Shown: one piece after another, positions 1-5,998 of the stretch
How positions within the stretch are numbered: position 1 is the first letter of the stretch
Layout: every line of letters begins with the position of its first letter
Origin: Deltaproteobacteria bacterium
Lineage (GTDB): Bacteria > Lernaellota > Lernaellaia > JACKCT01
Assembly (NCBI GenBank): GCA_020633895.1
Contig: JACKCT010000029.1
Location: forward strand, 1-17,063
Direction: 5' to 3'
DNA length: 17,063 bases
Program-made: the position numbers and the translations under genes
Notes under the pieces: generated by a model
What the model saw: only the letters and a program-made list of their open reading frames with translations
Databases searched by the model: none
What the model was told of the DNA's origin: nothing

Positions 1-203
1 GAGCAAGCGGTCCAAAGCGTCCGCTGATTCGAAACGCACGACGTCCCCGCGTTAACGCTTGGGGCTCTGATTCATAGAAACGCTTTGCGAACATCGAACG
101 CGTCACCCGCTCGCTACCCGCCTACGCCAAGGCTACGGCGGACAAGCGGCTCGCGGCTCGGACATCGCAAAGCGGCGTGACAGTGTTCGATGGTTGGACC
201 AAC

Positions 204-228
204 CCCCTCCCTCACGGTCGGGGCTCTG
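204..228 (+). repeat. 25-bp direct repeat, copy 1
   Basis: A perfect match to 266-290, offset by 62 bp. It starts CCCCTCCCTCACGG and ends GGGGCTCTG. The GGGGCTCTG end also terminates the inverted repeat at 4387-4413, and a GCGGCTCTG variant ends the one at 5888-5897. Confidence 0.9.
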
Positions 229-265
229 TTCCAGCGAAATCCCTTCAAACGACATTCGAGTTTGA

Positions 266-290
266 CCCCTCCCTCACGGTCGGGGCTCTG
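266..290 (+). repeat. 25-bp direct repeat, copy 2
   Basis: A perfect second copy of 204-228. It is followed directly by the 282-361 module, which resembles 61-140. Read on the minus strand it closes the composite repeat that begins on the gspK stop codon. Confidence 0.9.
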
Positions 291-389
291 ATTTGTCGCA
301 ACGATTTTCGAACAATGAATGCTTCACCCCCTCACTACCCGCCTCCGCCAAGGCTACGGCGCGGCAAGCCGTTCGGAGCGCTGACGGAA

Positions 390-431
390 GAGATGCAAAG
401 TATCTCCTCGTCCGTGCCGACGACGGCACTA
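390..431 (-). repeat. Stop-codon-nested two-hairpin repeat (gspK copy)
   Basis: On the minus strand the gspK stop TAG opens a hairpin with arms 424-429 (CGGCAC) and 414-419 (GTGCCG) and a four-base loop. A second, imperfect hairpin follows (arms 400-406 and 390-396). The same layout starts at the stop codons of gspF (4515) and gspE (5998). There is no U-run, so it is not a classical intrinsic terminator. It could protect mRNA 3' ends or be a REP-like element. Confidence 0.75.
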
Positions 432-1547
432 TTCGCCGCCGCCGAGGTTGAGGCCGCCGGCGACGGCGGCGGCGTTGAGTTGTTCGAGTTCTTCGCCGGA
501 GGGGGTCGCGGGCATGGGGGTGACGCGCTCGCCGGGGCGGAAGTAGATCAGGCGGGCGCGGCGGGTGGAGCGCTGGATGACGCCGGTGACGTTTTTGATG
601 GTGGAGTTGACGATGGCGGTGGCGTCCACGGAGAAGTAGCGCGTGGTGACGCCGACCTTGCGGTTGATCTTGCGGGCCAGATTGCGATCGACGCCGGCGG
701 CCTCGAGCTCGGAGACGACGCCGCTGCCGTCGAAGATCTGTTCTTCCTTGCCCGCTTCCTCCTGGCCGGCCACGCGCCAACTGACGATTTTCTGCGCCTC
801 GCCGGCGGCGTCGGCCTTTTCGTCCAAGGCCATAATCATGGCCTGCAGCACGCGCTGATCGATCGTATTCATGTTCAATTTGCGATCGGCGAAGATGGTG
901 CAGGTCTCGGTGAGCTTGCGGTAGATCTCGTCGGTCACGCCCTTGACCAGGCGCAGTTCGGCCAACGTAAGCAGACGACCGTTGCGGGATTTGTACGCCT
1001 GAGGTTGGGCGGAGGAGTAGCCGTAGACCTGGTCCTCCATGCCGCCGCCGCCCAGGACTTCCTCATCCGAGTCCAGCCAGTCGATGATCGCGGCGACCAC
1101 GTCCGGGTCGTCGATCTGCTGCAGAGCGAGCAGGTTGCGGAACCAGTCCCCTTCAAACCGGCGCGGTGTCCCGGAACGGCCGACGAGCTGATTGAGGTTG
1201 AACTTGCTCGACTCGTCGGTGACGGTCACGCTGATGGTTTCGTTGTCGGAGAGGGGGATGTAGCTGAACAGCGGGCTGTTCCAGTCCTCGCCCAAATGAT
1301 CGACCTTGCGCTTTTTCTGGACGTCGTCGAGCAGCGCGCCCTGGGCCACCTGCAGGCCGCTCTTGGCCAGATAGTAGGCCTTGAGGCCGTCGGCGATGTT
1401 CGAGGCGATATAGAGGTTGATGCGTGTCGAATGGGCGAAATCGAGCACGACGACCGAAAGAATCGCCGTCACCAGAAGGACGATCAGCAACGCGATGCCG
1501 CGCTTGCGTCGGCCGGTTTTGCCGCGGAAACGAAGGCGCGTGAGCAT
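429..1547 (-). CDS. gspK: Type II secretion minor pseudopilin GspK
   Basis: GspK caps the tip of the T2SS pseudopilus together with GspI and GspJ. The 372-residue product begins with a basic leader (RLRFRGKTGRRKRG) followed by the hydrophobic helix IALLIVLLVTAILSVVVL, with prepilin cleavage expected between G17 and I18. Position +5 of the mature protein is Ile, not Glu, which is the GspK hallmark. The large alpha/beta and SAM-like region follows, ending in a Gly/Ala/Glu-rich tail. I chose the ATG at 1547: it has GGAGG seven bases upstream and lies one base past the gspJ stop. An upstream Met (1658) would add a non-pilin stretch overlapping gspJ. It is the last T2SS gene in the window. The length is slightly above the usual 320-330. 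Confidence 0.93.
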   Translation of the reverse strand: MLTRLRFRGKTGRRKRGIALLIVLLVTAILSVVVLDFAHSTRINLYIASNIADGLKAYYLAKSGLQVAQGALLDDVQKKRKVDHLGEDWNSPLFSYIPLSDNETISVTVTDESSKFNLNQLVGRSGTPRRFEGDWFRNLLALQQIDDPDVVAAIIDWLDSDEEVLGGGGMEDQVYGYSSAQPQAYKSRNGRLLTLAELRLVKGVTDEIYRKLTETCTIFADRKLNMNTIDQRVLQAMIMALDEKADAAGEAQKIVSWRVAGQEEAGKEEQIFDGSGVVSELEAAGVDRNLARKINRKVGVTTRYFSVDATAIVNSTIKNVTGVIQRSTRRARLIYFRPGERVTPMPATPSGEELEQLNAAAVAGGLNLGGGE

Positions 1548-1548
1548 G

Positions 1549-2379
1549 TCAGTTCCTCCGGCCCGAATTGAGTTGGCCCAATTGGTTGGAGCCGCCCGAA
1601 TCGCTGTCGTCCGAGTCTTCGCTATCGGTGTCGTCGTCGTCATCGCCGTCGTCTTCACTGGACAGGTCGATGGTCGACATCTCCAATTTCACCTTGGAGG
1701 AAAACACGATCGGGCGCAGGTCCGGGCCCATCACGGCGATGGTGACTTCGGCGGCCACGGGCACGGCGTTGATCATCGATTCGGACTGGACGACGTCGGT
1801 TTCGACCTGCGTTCCGTCGGCGTTGAATTGATTTTCGAACCCTCGGGAATCCCAGTCGTTGCGCCAGACGTTCCCATCATAAAAACGCACGTTGAACGCC
1901 GTCAGATCGTCGATGAGGATGTATTCCTCGCCGCCGAGCATGTTGTCTTCATCGATGATCGCGTCCTCCCGGCGCCATAGTTGGAAGCGCTCCTCGTCGG
2001 GCAGGTACGCGACTTTGTAGGACACCTCCGATTGGTCGGATTCAGCCGCCGTAGGATTGAGACGCACATGGGCGAGCGTCGTCATATGCAGTTCGTCCAT
2101 GGGCAGGCCGTTCACCTGGTTGGAGATCCCGTAAAAAATCGTGTGGGATTGCTCGCGAGGTGACACGTACGCCGCGGACAGATCCAGGGCGATCTTGTCC
2201 ATCGCCCAGCGCGCCTTGTGGTAGGCGTCGTTGCCTTCCTCGACGTACTCCTTGGACTCGATGGTGCGGGTGAAGGTGGCGTAGACGATGGACAGGATGG
2301 ACGCCGTGACCGCGACGGCCACGAGCACTTCCAGCAAGGTAAAACCGGCACGGCGACGGCGGCGAAATCCGAGGGGCAT
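1549..2379 (-). CDS. gspJ: Type II secretion minor pseudopilin GspJ
   Basis: GspJ is a minor pseudopilin of the tip complex. The product is 276 residues: MPLGFRRRRRAG^FTLLEVLVAV, with cleavage after G12 and the conserved Glu at mature +5 (E17). A typical GspJ globular domain follows, with ARWAMDKIALDLSAAYV and a segment of VxxVxFRxYDGxxWxxxWDS type (here FNVRFYDGNVWRNDWDSRG). The ATG start overlaps the gspI stop by one base (TGATG), which indicates translational coupling. The last 35 or so residues are unusual: a long Asp/Glu/Ser run (SSEDDGDDDDDTDSEDSDD) and then a polar tail, longer than in ordinary GspJ. A longer open frame continues upstream, but it only reads through gspI in a shifted frame. 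Confidence 0.93.
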   Translation of the reverse strand: MPLGFRRRRRAGFTLLEVLVAVAVTASILSIVYATFTRTIESKEYVEEGNDAYHKARWAMDKIALDLSAAYVSPREQSHTIFYGISNQVNGLPMDELHMTTLAHVRLNPTAAESDQSEVSYKVAYLPDEERFQLWRREDAIIDEDNMLGGEEYILIDDLTAFNVRFYDGNVWRNDWDSRGFENQFNADGTQVETDVVQSESMINAVPVAAEVTIAVMGPDLRPIVFSSKVKLEMSTIDLSSEDDGDDDDDTDSEDSDDSDSGGSNQLGQLNSGRRN

Positions 2380-2879
2380 CAGTTGTCCCCCTCGCCGGCG
2401 AAATCCGAGAGGGCCTGGGATCCGGCGCCCGGTTCGGCGTCTTCGTCGGGGACTTCTTCCTCGGCCCGCTCCTGCTCCTTCACATCCCGAGCGCCGATGA
2501 AGTTGAGCAGTTCGATGCTTCGCGGCCGGCCGTCCTCCAGGTACGTCACCTTCACCTCCACCTCGCGGATGAAGTCGGCGAAGATGGAGATGTTCACGTT
2601 GCGTTCCCAGGTGAAATCCGGGAACTGGCCGGGGTATTTTTCCTCGAAATCGCCCGTCTCGCTGCCCAGGTCGGGAAAGCCTTTCATCTCGATCTCGGTC
2701 ATCAGATCCCGGGCCAGATTCGCGGCGATGGACAGCTTGCGCGCCCGCTCGCTCATGCGGATGGACGTGGAATGGTTCTCCAGCAACACCACCAGCACCG
2801 TCGCCAGGATCGCCATCGCCACGACGACTTCCAGCAGGGTGAAACCGGCCCGATCCCGATTCGCGAGGCGCGCGAGCAT
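2379..2879 (-). CDS. gspI: Type II secretion minor pseudopilin GspI
   Basis: GspI initiates assembly of the pseudopilus tip with GspJ and GspK. The 166-residue product starts MLARLANRDRAG^FTLLEVVVAMAIL, a short basic leader with a predicted cut after G12 and Glu at +5. A small globular domain follows, containing LARDLMTEIEMKGFP and FTWERNVN. The C-terminal 30 or so residues are acidic and low-complexity (EEEVPDEDAEPGAGSQ), an extension beyond the usual 120-130 residues. The start ATG follows the gspH stop with no spacing. The only purine-rich match upstream is a weak AGGA, so translation is probably coupled to gspH. Confidence 0.92.
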   Translation of the reverse strand: MLARLANRDRAGFTLLEVVVAMAILATVLVVLLENHSTSIRMSERARKLSIAANLARDLMTEIEMKGFPDLGSETGDFEEKYPGQFPDFTWERNVNISIFADFIREVEVKVTYLEDGRPRSIELLNFIGARDVKEQERAEEEVPDEDAEPGAGSQALSDFAGEGDN

Positions 2880-3491
2880 CTAAAAACCGTCCTGGGAGAA
2901 CGGGCCCTGCGTGGGCTGCGTGTCGACGATGTCGACGTAGCCGTCCAGGATTTCCACATCCCCGGTGAGCGGTTCGATCACCAGTGTGAAGAAATTCTCC
3001 CGGCCGCCTTCCATGTGAATGACCGCACGCTCGGCGAAACCGGTGGGGAAAAAGGAGATGAAGGCGATCTCGTCTTCTTCCTTGAGGGTGTCGTGGGGCG
3101 TGACCACGTCGACGAACCGGATGCCGTCGGGCAGGTGGCCCCGACCGCCCAGGGAACCGGGCAGGTCCACGAACTGGCCGACGTTGTTGTCGCCCACGGC
3201 CAGGATCGTCGGCCAATAGTCGCCGGTGACGGGGTCGAGCTGCAGGCGGATGATCTGCTGCTTGATGACCGATTCGTGAAAGCAGAACTTCACCGTGCCG
3301 GTCAGGCGGCGCACCGCGCCCTTGAGGTTGGTCTGAAACAGGTCGCCGAATTGGGGGATGATCAGGGTGCTCAGGGCCGCGATGATGACGATGACGACCA
3401 TGATCTCCAGCAGCGTGAAGCCCCCGCGCTCGCGACGCACCACGGCGGCGAATCCGAATCGGGAGCGATGCTGGCGTTCGAGCTTGGCCAT
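2880..3491 (-). CDS. gspH: Type II secretion pseudopilin GspH
   Basis: GspH is a minor pseudopilin joining the GspG fibre to the tip. From ATG 3491 the product is 203 residues: a 24-residue leader ending RRERGG, then FTLLEIMVVIVIIAALSTL with Glu at mature +5. A beta-rich domain follows (VRRLTGTVKFCFHESVIKQQ, IIRLQLDP), as in the GspH/FimT family. No Shine-Dalgarno precedes ATG 3491; a TACACT -10-like box lies nine bases upstream, so a leaderless message is possible. An alternative GTG at 3443 would leave a 7-residue leader (VVRRERGG) and has only a weak GGATT upstream. The gene lies past an intrinsic terminator that separates it from gspG. Confidence 0.9.
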   Translation of the reverse strand: MAKLERQHRSRFGFAAVVRRERGGFTLLEIMVVIVIIAALSTLIIPQFGDLFQTNLKGAVRRLTGTVKFCFHESVIKQQIIRLQLDPVTGDYWPTILAVGDNNVGQFVDLPGSLGGRGHLPDGIRFVDVVTPHDTLKEEDEIAFISFFPTGFAERAVIHMEGGRENFFTLVIEPLTGDVEILDGYVDIVDTQPTQGPFSQDGF

Positions 3492-3500
3492 AGGGAGACG

Positions 3501-3506
3501 AGTGTA
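3501..3506 (-). promoter_or_regulatory. Candidate -10 element for a leaderless gspH transcript
   Basis: Minus-strand TACACT ends nine bases before the gspH ATG, so a start site six to eight bases further on would fall at or just before the initiation codon. No Shine-Dalgarno lies between. No convincing -35 is visible at 16-18 bp, which weakens the call. A short palindrome, GGACCGTGGTCC (3531-3542), lies upstream. Confidence 0.3.
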
Positions 3507-3546
3507 GCCGATGCCGCTAGGGCAAGGCGAGGACCGTGGTCCAGTC

Positions 3547-3607
3547 AAAAAAACGAAACCGCGCGGCGGCTCTCGGTGAGGGAGGGAACGTAGCGCCGCC
3601 GCGCGGT
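3547..3607 (-). terminator. Intrinsic terminator between gspG and gspH
   Basis: A perfect 13-bp GC-only-rich stem pairs 3595-3607 with 3558-3570 around a 24-base loop. On the minus strand it is followed by TTTCGTTTTTTT. It lies about 10 bases past the gspG stop. Its position suits attenuation: abundant gspG message, with reduced read-through to gspH-K. The loop, read on the minus strand, contains CCCTCCCTCAC, the core of the repeat at 204-228. Confidence 0.88.
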
Positions 3608-3616
3608 CGACAAAAA

Positions 3617-4045
3617 CTAGCCTTGGATGTCGTCTTCGGTCTGGGGGCGCTTGTCCGGCCCGTTGGACCAGATGGTGAACTGATAGCCGTCGGAAACGTA
3701 GCCGTAAGGCATGTTCCAGGGATCCAGCGGAACCTCGTCGCCCTTGAGATAACCTCGGTTGGACCCGAATCCGCCGGCCTCGGGCGGCGTCACCAGAAGT
3801 TGCAGGTCCGGCGGATAGGAACCGTTGTCCATCTTGAACAGGTCCAGGGCGTTCTTGATGCTGCTCATCTGCGCCTCGGCGGCGTTTTCGTTGGCCTGCT
3901 CCAGGCGATCGAGCACCTTCACGCCCACCAGCCCGGCGATCGTGCCGATGATGATGACGACGACCATGATCTCGAGCAAGGTGAAACCCGCGGACTGCTT
4001 GGCCACCCGGGTGGGAACTGTCTTTCTCAGTCGCACCGTGTGCAT
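3617..4045 (-). CDS. gspG: Type II secretion major pseudopilin GspG
   Basis: GspG polymerises into the periplasmic pseudopilus that drives substrates through the secretin. The product is 142 residues, the family norm. The leader MHTVRLRKTVPTRVAKQSAG is cut before F21 (FTLLEIMVVVIIIGTIAGLV), with Glu at mature +5. The GspG core follows: QMSSIKNALDLFKMDNGSYP, then LDPWNMPYGYV, and the C-terminal calcium-site loop SNGPDKRPQTEDDI. The ATG at 4045 is fixed by a consensus AAGGAGGT five bases upstream, the best ribosome site in the locus, fitting a highly expressed subunit. A longer frame reaching 4264 would add 73 residues of repeat-derived sequence ahead of the leader and is rejected. It lies about 470 bp from gspF and is followed by a terminator. 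Confidence 0.96.
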   Translation of the reverse strand: MHTVRLRKTVPTRVAKQSAGFTLLEIMVVVIIIGTIAGLVGVKVLDRLEQANENAAEAQMSSIKNALDLFKMDNGSYPPDLQLLVTPPEAGGFGSNRGYLKGDEVPLDPWNMPYGYVSDGYQFTIWSNGPDKRPQTEDDIQG

Positions 4046-4050
4046 CGCGT

Positions 4051-4058
4051 ACCTCCTT
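4051..4058 (-). promoter_or_regulatory. Consensus ribosome binding site of gspG
   Basis: Minus-strand AAGGAGGT lies five bases before the gspG ATG. It is the strongest Shine-Dalgarno in the window and rules out the longer upstream start. Confidence 0.9.
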
Positions 4059-4202
4059 ACGCACTTATCCTCATCATCGGCTTTTTTCCCGGCCGATGTG
4101 CCCTTGTCACGTCCTCGGCCAGTGAAATAAGCAAGATGGGTGCCATGCCTCGTCGTCACGGCACTTTCCATGCGTTGTCCTTCCGTCAGAGTGTCCTTCC
4201 GC

Positions 4203-4413
4203 CAGAGCCCCGAACGGTAGTGAGGGGTCAAACTCGAACGTTGTCGATAGCGATCCCGACCCAACAGAGCCGCGAACCGTTTGCCCGCCGCAGCCTTTGC
4301 GAAGGTGGGTAGTGAGCGGTTGACCGCGCCCCGGGACTAAACCCGCGATAAGCCAAGTAACGAACGTGGCGTACTGAATCGCACCAGACCCCTCACTACC
4401 GTTCGGGGCTCTG
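4203..4413. repeat. 211-bp unit bounded by 27-bp perfect inverted repeats
   Basis: The left arm 4203-4229 starts CAGAGCCCCGAACGG. The right arm 4387-4413 is its exact reverse complement and ends GGGGCTCTG. The 157-bp interior is non-coding and contains further repeat modules. Perfect terminal inverted repeats around a short non-coding core resemble a MITE, but two oppositely oriented copies of an interspersed repeat would look the same. I cannot identify a target-site duplication. Confidence 0.8.
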
Positions 4414-4474
4414 ACATTAGCTGGAGCGAAGCGACAAAATTGAACAGAGCGTGCGTCGGGGCGCCAGCTTTCCA

Positions 4475-4515
4475 GGATACGAAGTATCCGTCAGCCCGTG
4501 GCGGCTACGCCACTA
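4475..4515 (-). repeat. Stop-codon-nested two-hairpin repeat (gspF copy)
   Basis: On the minus strand the gspF stop TAG leads into TGGCGTAGCCGCCAC (arms 4508-4513 and 4498-4503). A second hairpin, GGATAC-TTC-GTATCC, follows (4484-4489 with 4475-4480). Compared with the gspE and gspK copies, the first stem carries compensating changes (GTGGCG/CGCCAC in place of GTGCCG/CGGCAC), which points to selection on the fold. Confidence 0.8.
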
Positions 4516-5754
4516 CTGCAATCCGCTGGTCATATCCATGATCGGCAGCAGGATCGCCATGACGGCGAAGGCGACGCCGGCGGCCATGGCCAGGAGCATG
4601 GCGGGTTCGAAAACGGACATCATGCCGCGGATGGCGGCGGCCACTTCCCGGTCGTAGGCGTCGGAGATGCGAAAGAGCATCTCTTCCAGCTCGCCGGTTT
4701 GTTCGCCGACCGTAATCATGTGGATGACCATGGGCGGGAAGACTTCGGACTGCTCCAGCGGCCGGGCGATCGGCTGGCCCTCGCGGATGTTGTCCGTGGC
4801 CGTTTCGATGGCTTCCTGGATGATCGTGTTTTCCACGACGCGCTTGACGATGTTGAGCGACTCGATGATCGGCACGCCCGAACGCAGCAGCGTGCCCAGC
4901 GTGCGGGTGAAGCGCGAAACCGCCACCTTGCGGATAAGGTTGCCGACGATGGGCAGGCGCAAAAGAATCGCGTCGTAACGCTTGCGTCCCTTGGGGGTCT
5001 GCTTCCAGCGATGGAAGAAGTAATACGCCACGCCCAGCAGGATCGCGATGAGCCACCAATAGCTTCGAATGAAACTCGTTCCGCCCAGCAGCAGCATCGT
5101 CATGGGCGGCAGAGCCTTGTCCATGCCCTCGAAGATCTGCGTGATCTTGGGAATCACGAACGTGACCAGATAGGCCATGATGCCGGCGCCGACGATCGCC
5201 ATGAAGATGGGGTAGGTGACGGCGGCCTTGATTTGCTGCTGGCGATCCAGGGTGATCTCGGAAAAATCCGCCAGCCGGTTGAGCACCGCGTCCAGGGTGC
5301 CCGACTGCTCACCGGCGTTGACCATGTTCACGAACAGCGGCGAGAAGATTTTCGGGAATTCCTTCATCGCGTTGGCCAGGGACGTGCCTTGCGTGACGCG
5401 TTCCCGGATCTGGGAGAAGGTCTTGGTGAGCACCGGGTTTTCCACTTGCTTGGCCAGGGCTTGCAGACTCGAGTCCATGGGAATGCCCGCGCCGATGAGG
5501 GTGGCGAACTGGCGCGTGGCGATGGCCAGATCCTGGGCCTTGACCGTGCCCATCAAGGAGCGGATGTCGATTTCCAGCGACAGGCCCTTGCCCTTGACCG
5601 CCTTTTCCTCGCCCTCCTGCACTTCCTTGAGGCTGGTGGGGAACTTGTTCTCTTTGCGCAGTTTCGCCTTGGCGACCTTCTCGGTCTCGGCGTCGACGAT
5701 CCCCTTGATCGTCTTGCCCTTGGCGTCCATGGCGACATAGCTGTAAACGGGCAT
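4513..5754 (-). CDS. gspF: Type II secretion inner-membrane platform protein GspF
   Basis: GspF is the polytopic platform protein that couples the GspE ATPase to pseudopilus assembly. It has 413 residues, close to the family norm of about 400, with two T2SSF repeats. The first cytoplasmic domain spans about 72-170 (RQFATLIGAGIPMDSSLQAL, then NAGEQSGTLDAVLNRLADF). The second spans about 275-375 (RFTRTLGTLLRSGVPIIESL, then TVGEQTGELEEMLFRISD). Transmembrane segments lie near 178-201, 230-247 and 380-405. The N-terminus MPVYSYVAMDAKGKTIKGIVDAE is the standard GspF start. The ribosome site is a modest GGAAG nine bases upstream of the ATG. The gene is separated from gspE and gspG by repeat-filled gaps, and its stop lies in a hairpin repeat. 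Confidence 0.96.
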   Translation of the reverse strand: MPVYSYVAMDAKGKTIKGIVDAETEKVAKAKLRKENKFPTSLKEVQEGEEKAVKGKGLSLEIDIRSLMGTVKAQDLAIATRQFATLIGAGIPMDSSLQALAKQVENPVLTKTFSQIRERVTQGTSLANAMKEFPKIFSPLFVNMVNAGEQSGTLDAVLNRLADFSEITLDRQQQIKAAVTYPIFMAIVGAGIMAYLVTFVIPKITQIFEGMDKALPPMTMLLLGGTSFIRSYWWLIAILLGVAYYFFHRWKQTPKGRKRYDAILLRLPIVGNLIRKVAVSRFTRTLGTLLRSGVPIIESLNIVKRVVENTIIQEAIETATDNIREGQPIARPLEQSEVFPPMVIHMITVGEQTGELEEMLFRISDAYDREVAAAIRGMMSVFEPAMLLAMAAGVAFAVMAILLPIMDMTSGLQ

Positions 5755-5995
5755 CGGCGGTGTCTTCCGGTGGTTGTCCTAGGTCGTTGGACAACGCATT
5801 TCGCGGTTACGTTTCGGTTTCGTCATTTCAGAGCCGCGCGGGTTAGCAAGCGGGTTGCCGCGTCGAATTAACCCGCTCCCTTAGGGTCGCGGCTCTGAAA
5901 CGGTTGGAGCAACGCGACGATTCTCCATGGAACGCACGATGACGCGCCGGCGCGCAGGATCGCTTGCGATCCGTCAGTCCGTGCCGACTACGGCA
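5755..5995. repeat. Repeat-filled gap between gspE and gspF
   Basis: I see no gene in these 241 bp. A perfect 13-bp inverted repeat, TTTCAGAGCCGCG (5826-5838) with CGCGGCTCTGAAA (5888-5900), encloses a nested partial pair (GCGGGTTA / TTAACCCGC). The CAGAGCC end matches the family at 4203 and 4413. The gspE stop-codon hairpin element occupies the right end. The leader into gspF holds a weak GGAAG ribosome site. Confidence 0.75.
5826..5900. repeat. Nested inverted repeat (cruciform) between gspE and gspF
   Basis: The outer arms 5826-5838 and 5888-5900 are perfect 13-mers. An inner pair formed by GCGGGTTA and TTAACCCGC strengthens the fold. The right arm is a variant (CGCGGCTCTG) of the CGGGGCTCTG end at 281-290 and 4404-4413. 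Confidence 0.85.
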
Positions 5996-5998
5996 CTA
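5957..5998 (-). repeat. Stop-codon-nested two-hairpin repeat (gspE copy)
   Basis: On the minus strand the gspE stop TAG runs into TGCCGTAGTCGGCAC (arms 5991-5996 and 5981-5986, four-base loop). The near-perfect hairpin GGATCGCAAGCGATCC follows (5966-5972 with 5957-5963). The linker GGACTGAC is close to GGGCTGAC in the gspF copy. No U-run follows. Confidence 0.82.

Larger units (their letters stand above)
1..428. repeat. Repeat-rich non-coding region downstream of gspK
   Basis: I find no credible gene here; open frames crossing it are low-complexity shadows. It is a mosaic of short repeats. A 25-bp sequence beginning CCCCTCCCTCACGG and ending GGGGCTCTG occurs twice without mismatch, at 204-228 and 266-290. 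A degenerate relative ending in the same GGGGCTCTG sits at about 45-69. A longer ungapped degenerate copy pairs 61-140 with 282-361; both end in the hairpin-forming CGCCAAGGCTACGGCG. Related modules recur in the gspF/gspG and gspE/gspF gaps, so this is an interspersed family, not a local tandem array. gspL and gspM, often found after gspK, are not visible. Confidence 0.8.
4046..4512. repeat. Repeat mosaic in the gspF/gspG gap
   Basis: This 467-bp gap carries no gene I can support. It contains the 27-bp inverted pair 4203-4229 / 4387-4413. At 4287-4319 there is a further module (GCCGCAGCCTTTGCGAAGG onward) matching, in opposite orientation, the one at about 330-361. The 10-mer TGTCCTTCCG is repeated at 4176-4185 and 4192-4201. 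The stop-codon hairpin element of gspF lies at the far end. I see no clear promoter for gspG, though its strong ribosome site and long leader suggest it may be separately transcribed. Confidence 0.75.

Noticed and set aside
204-290. CRISPR array
   Set aside because: There are only two perfect 25-bp copies with a 37-bp spacer, no third regular unit and no cas genes; the same sequence is dispersed and inverted elsewhere.
177-1571. Long plus-strand open frame opposite gspK
   Set aside because: The translation is low-complexity Gly/Ala/Asp/Val typical of the antisense of a GC-rich gene; the minus strand encodes an unmistakable GspK.
2380-3216. Upstream extension of the gspJ frame through gspI and gspH
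   Set aside because: It is Arg/Pro-rich out-of-frame sequence; the prepilin leader MPLGFRRRRRAG marks the true start at 2379.
4046-4264. N-terminal extension of GspG starting at 4264
   Set aside because: It overlaps repeat elements and would put 73 residues ahead of the prepilin leader; the consensus ribosome site fixes the start at 4045.
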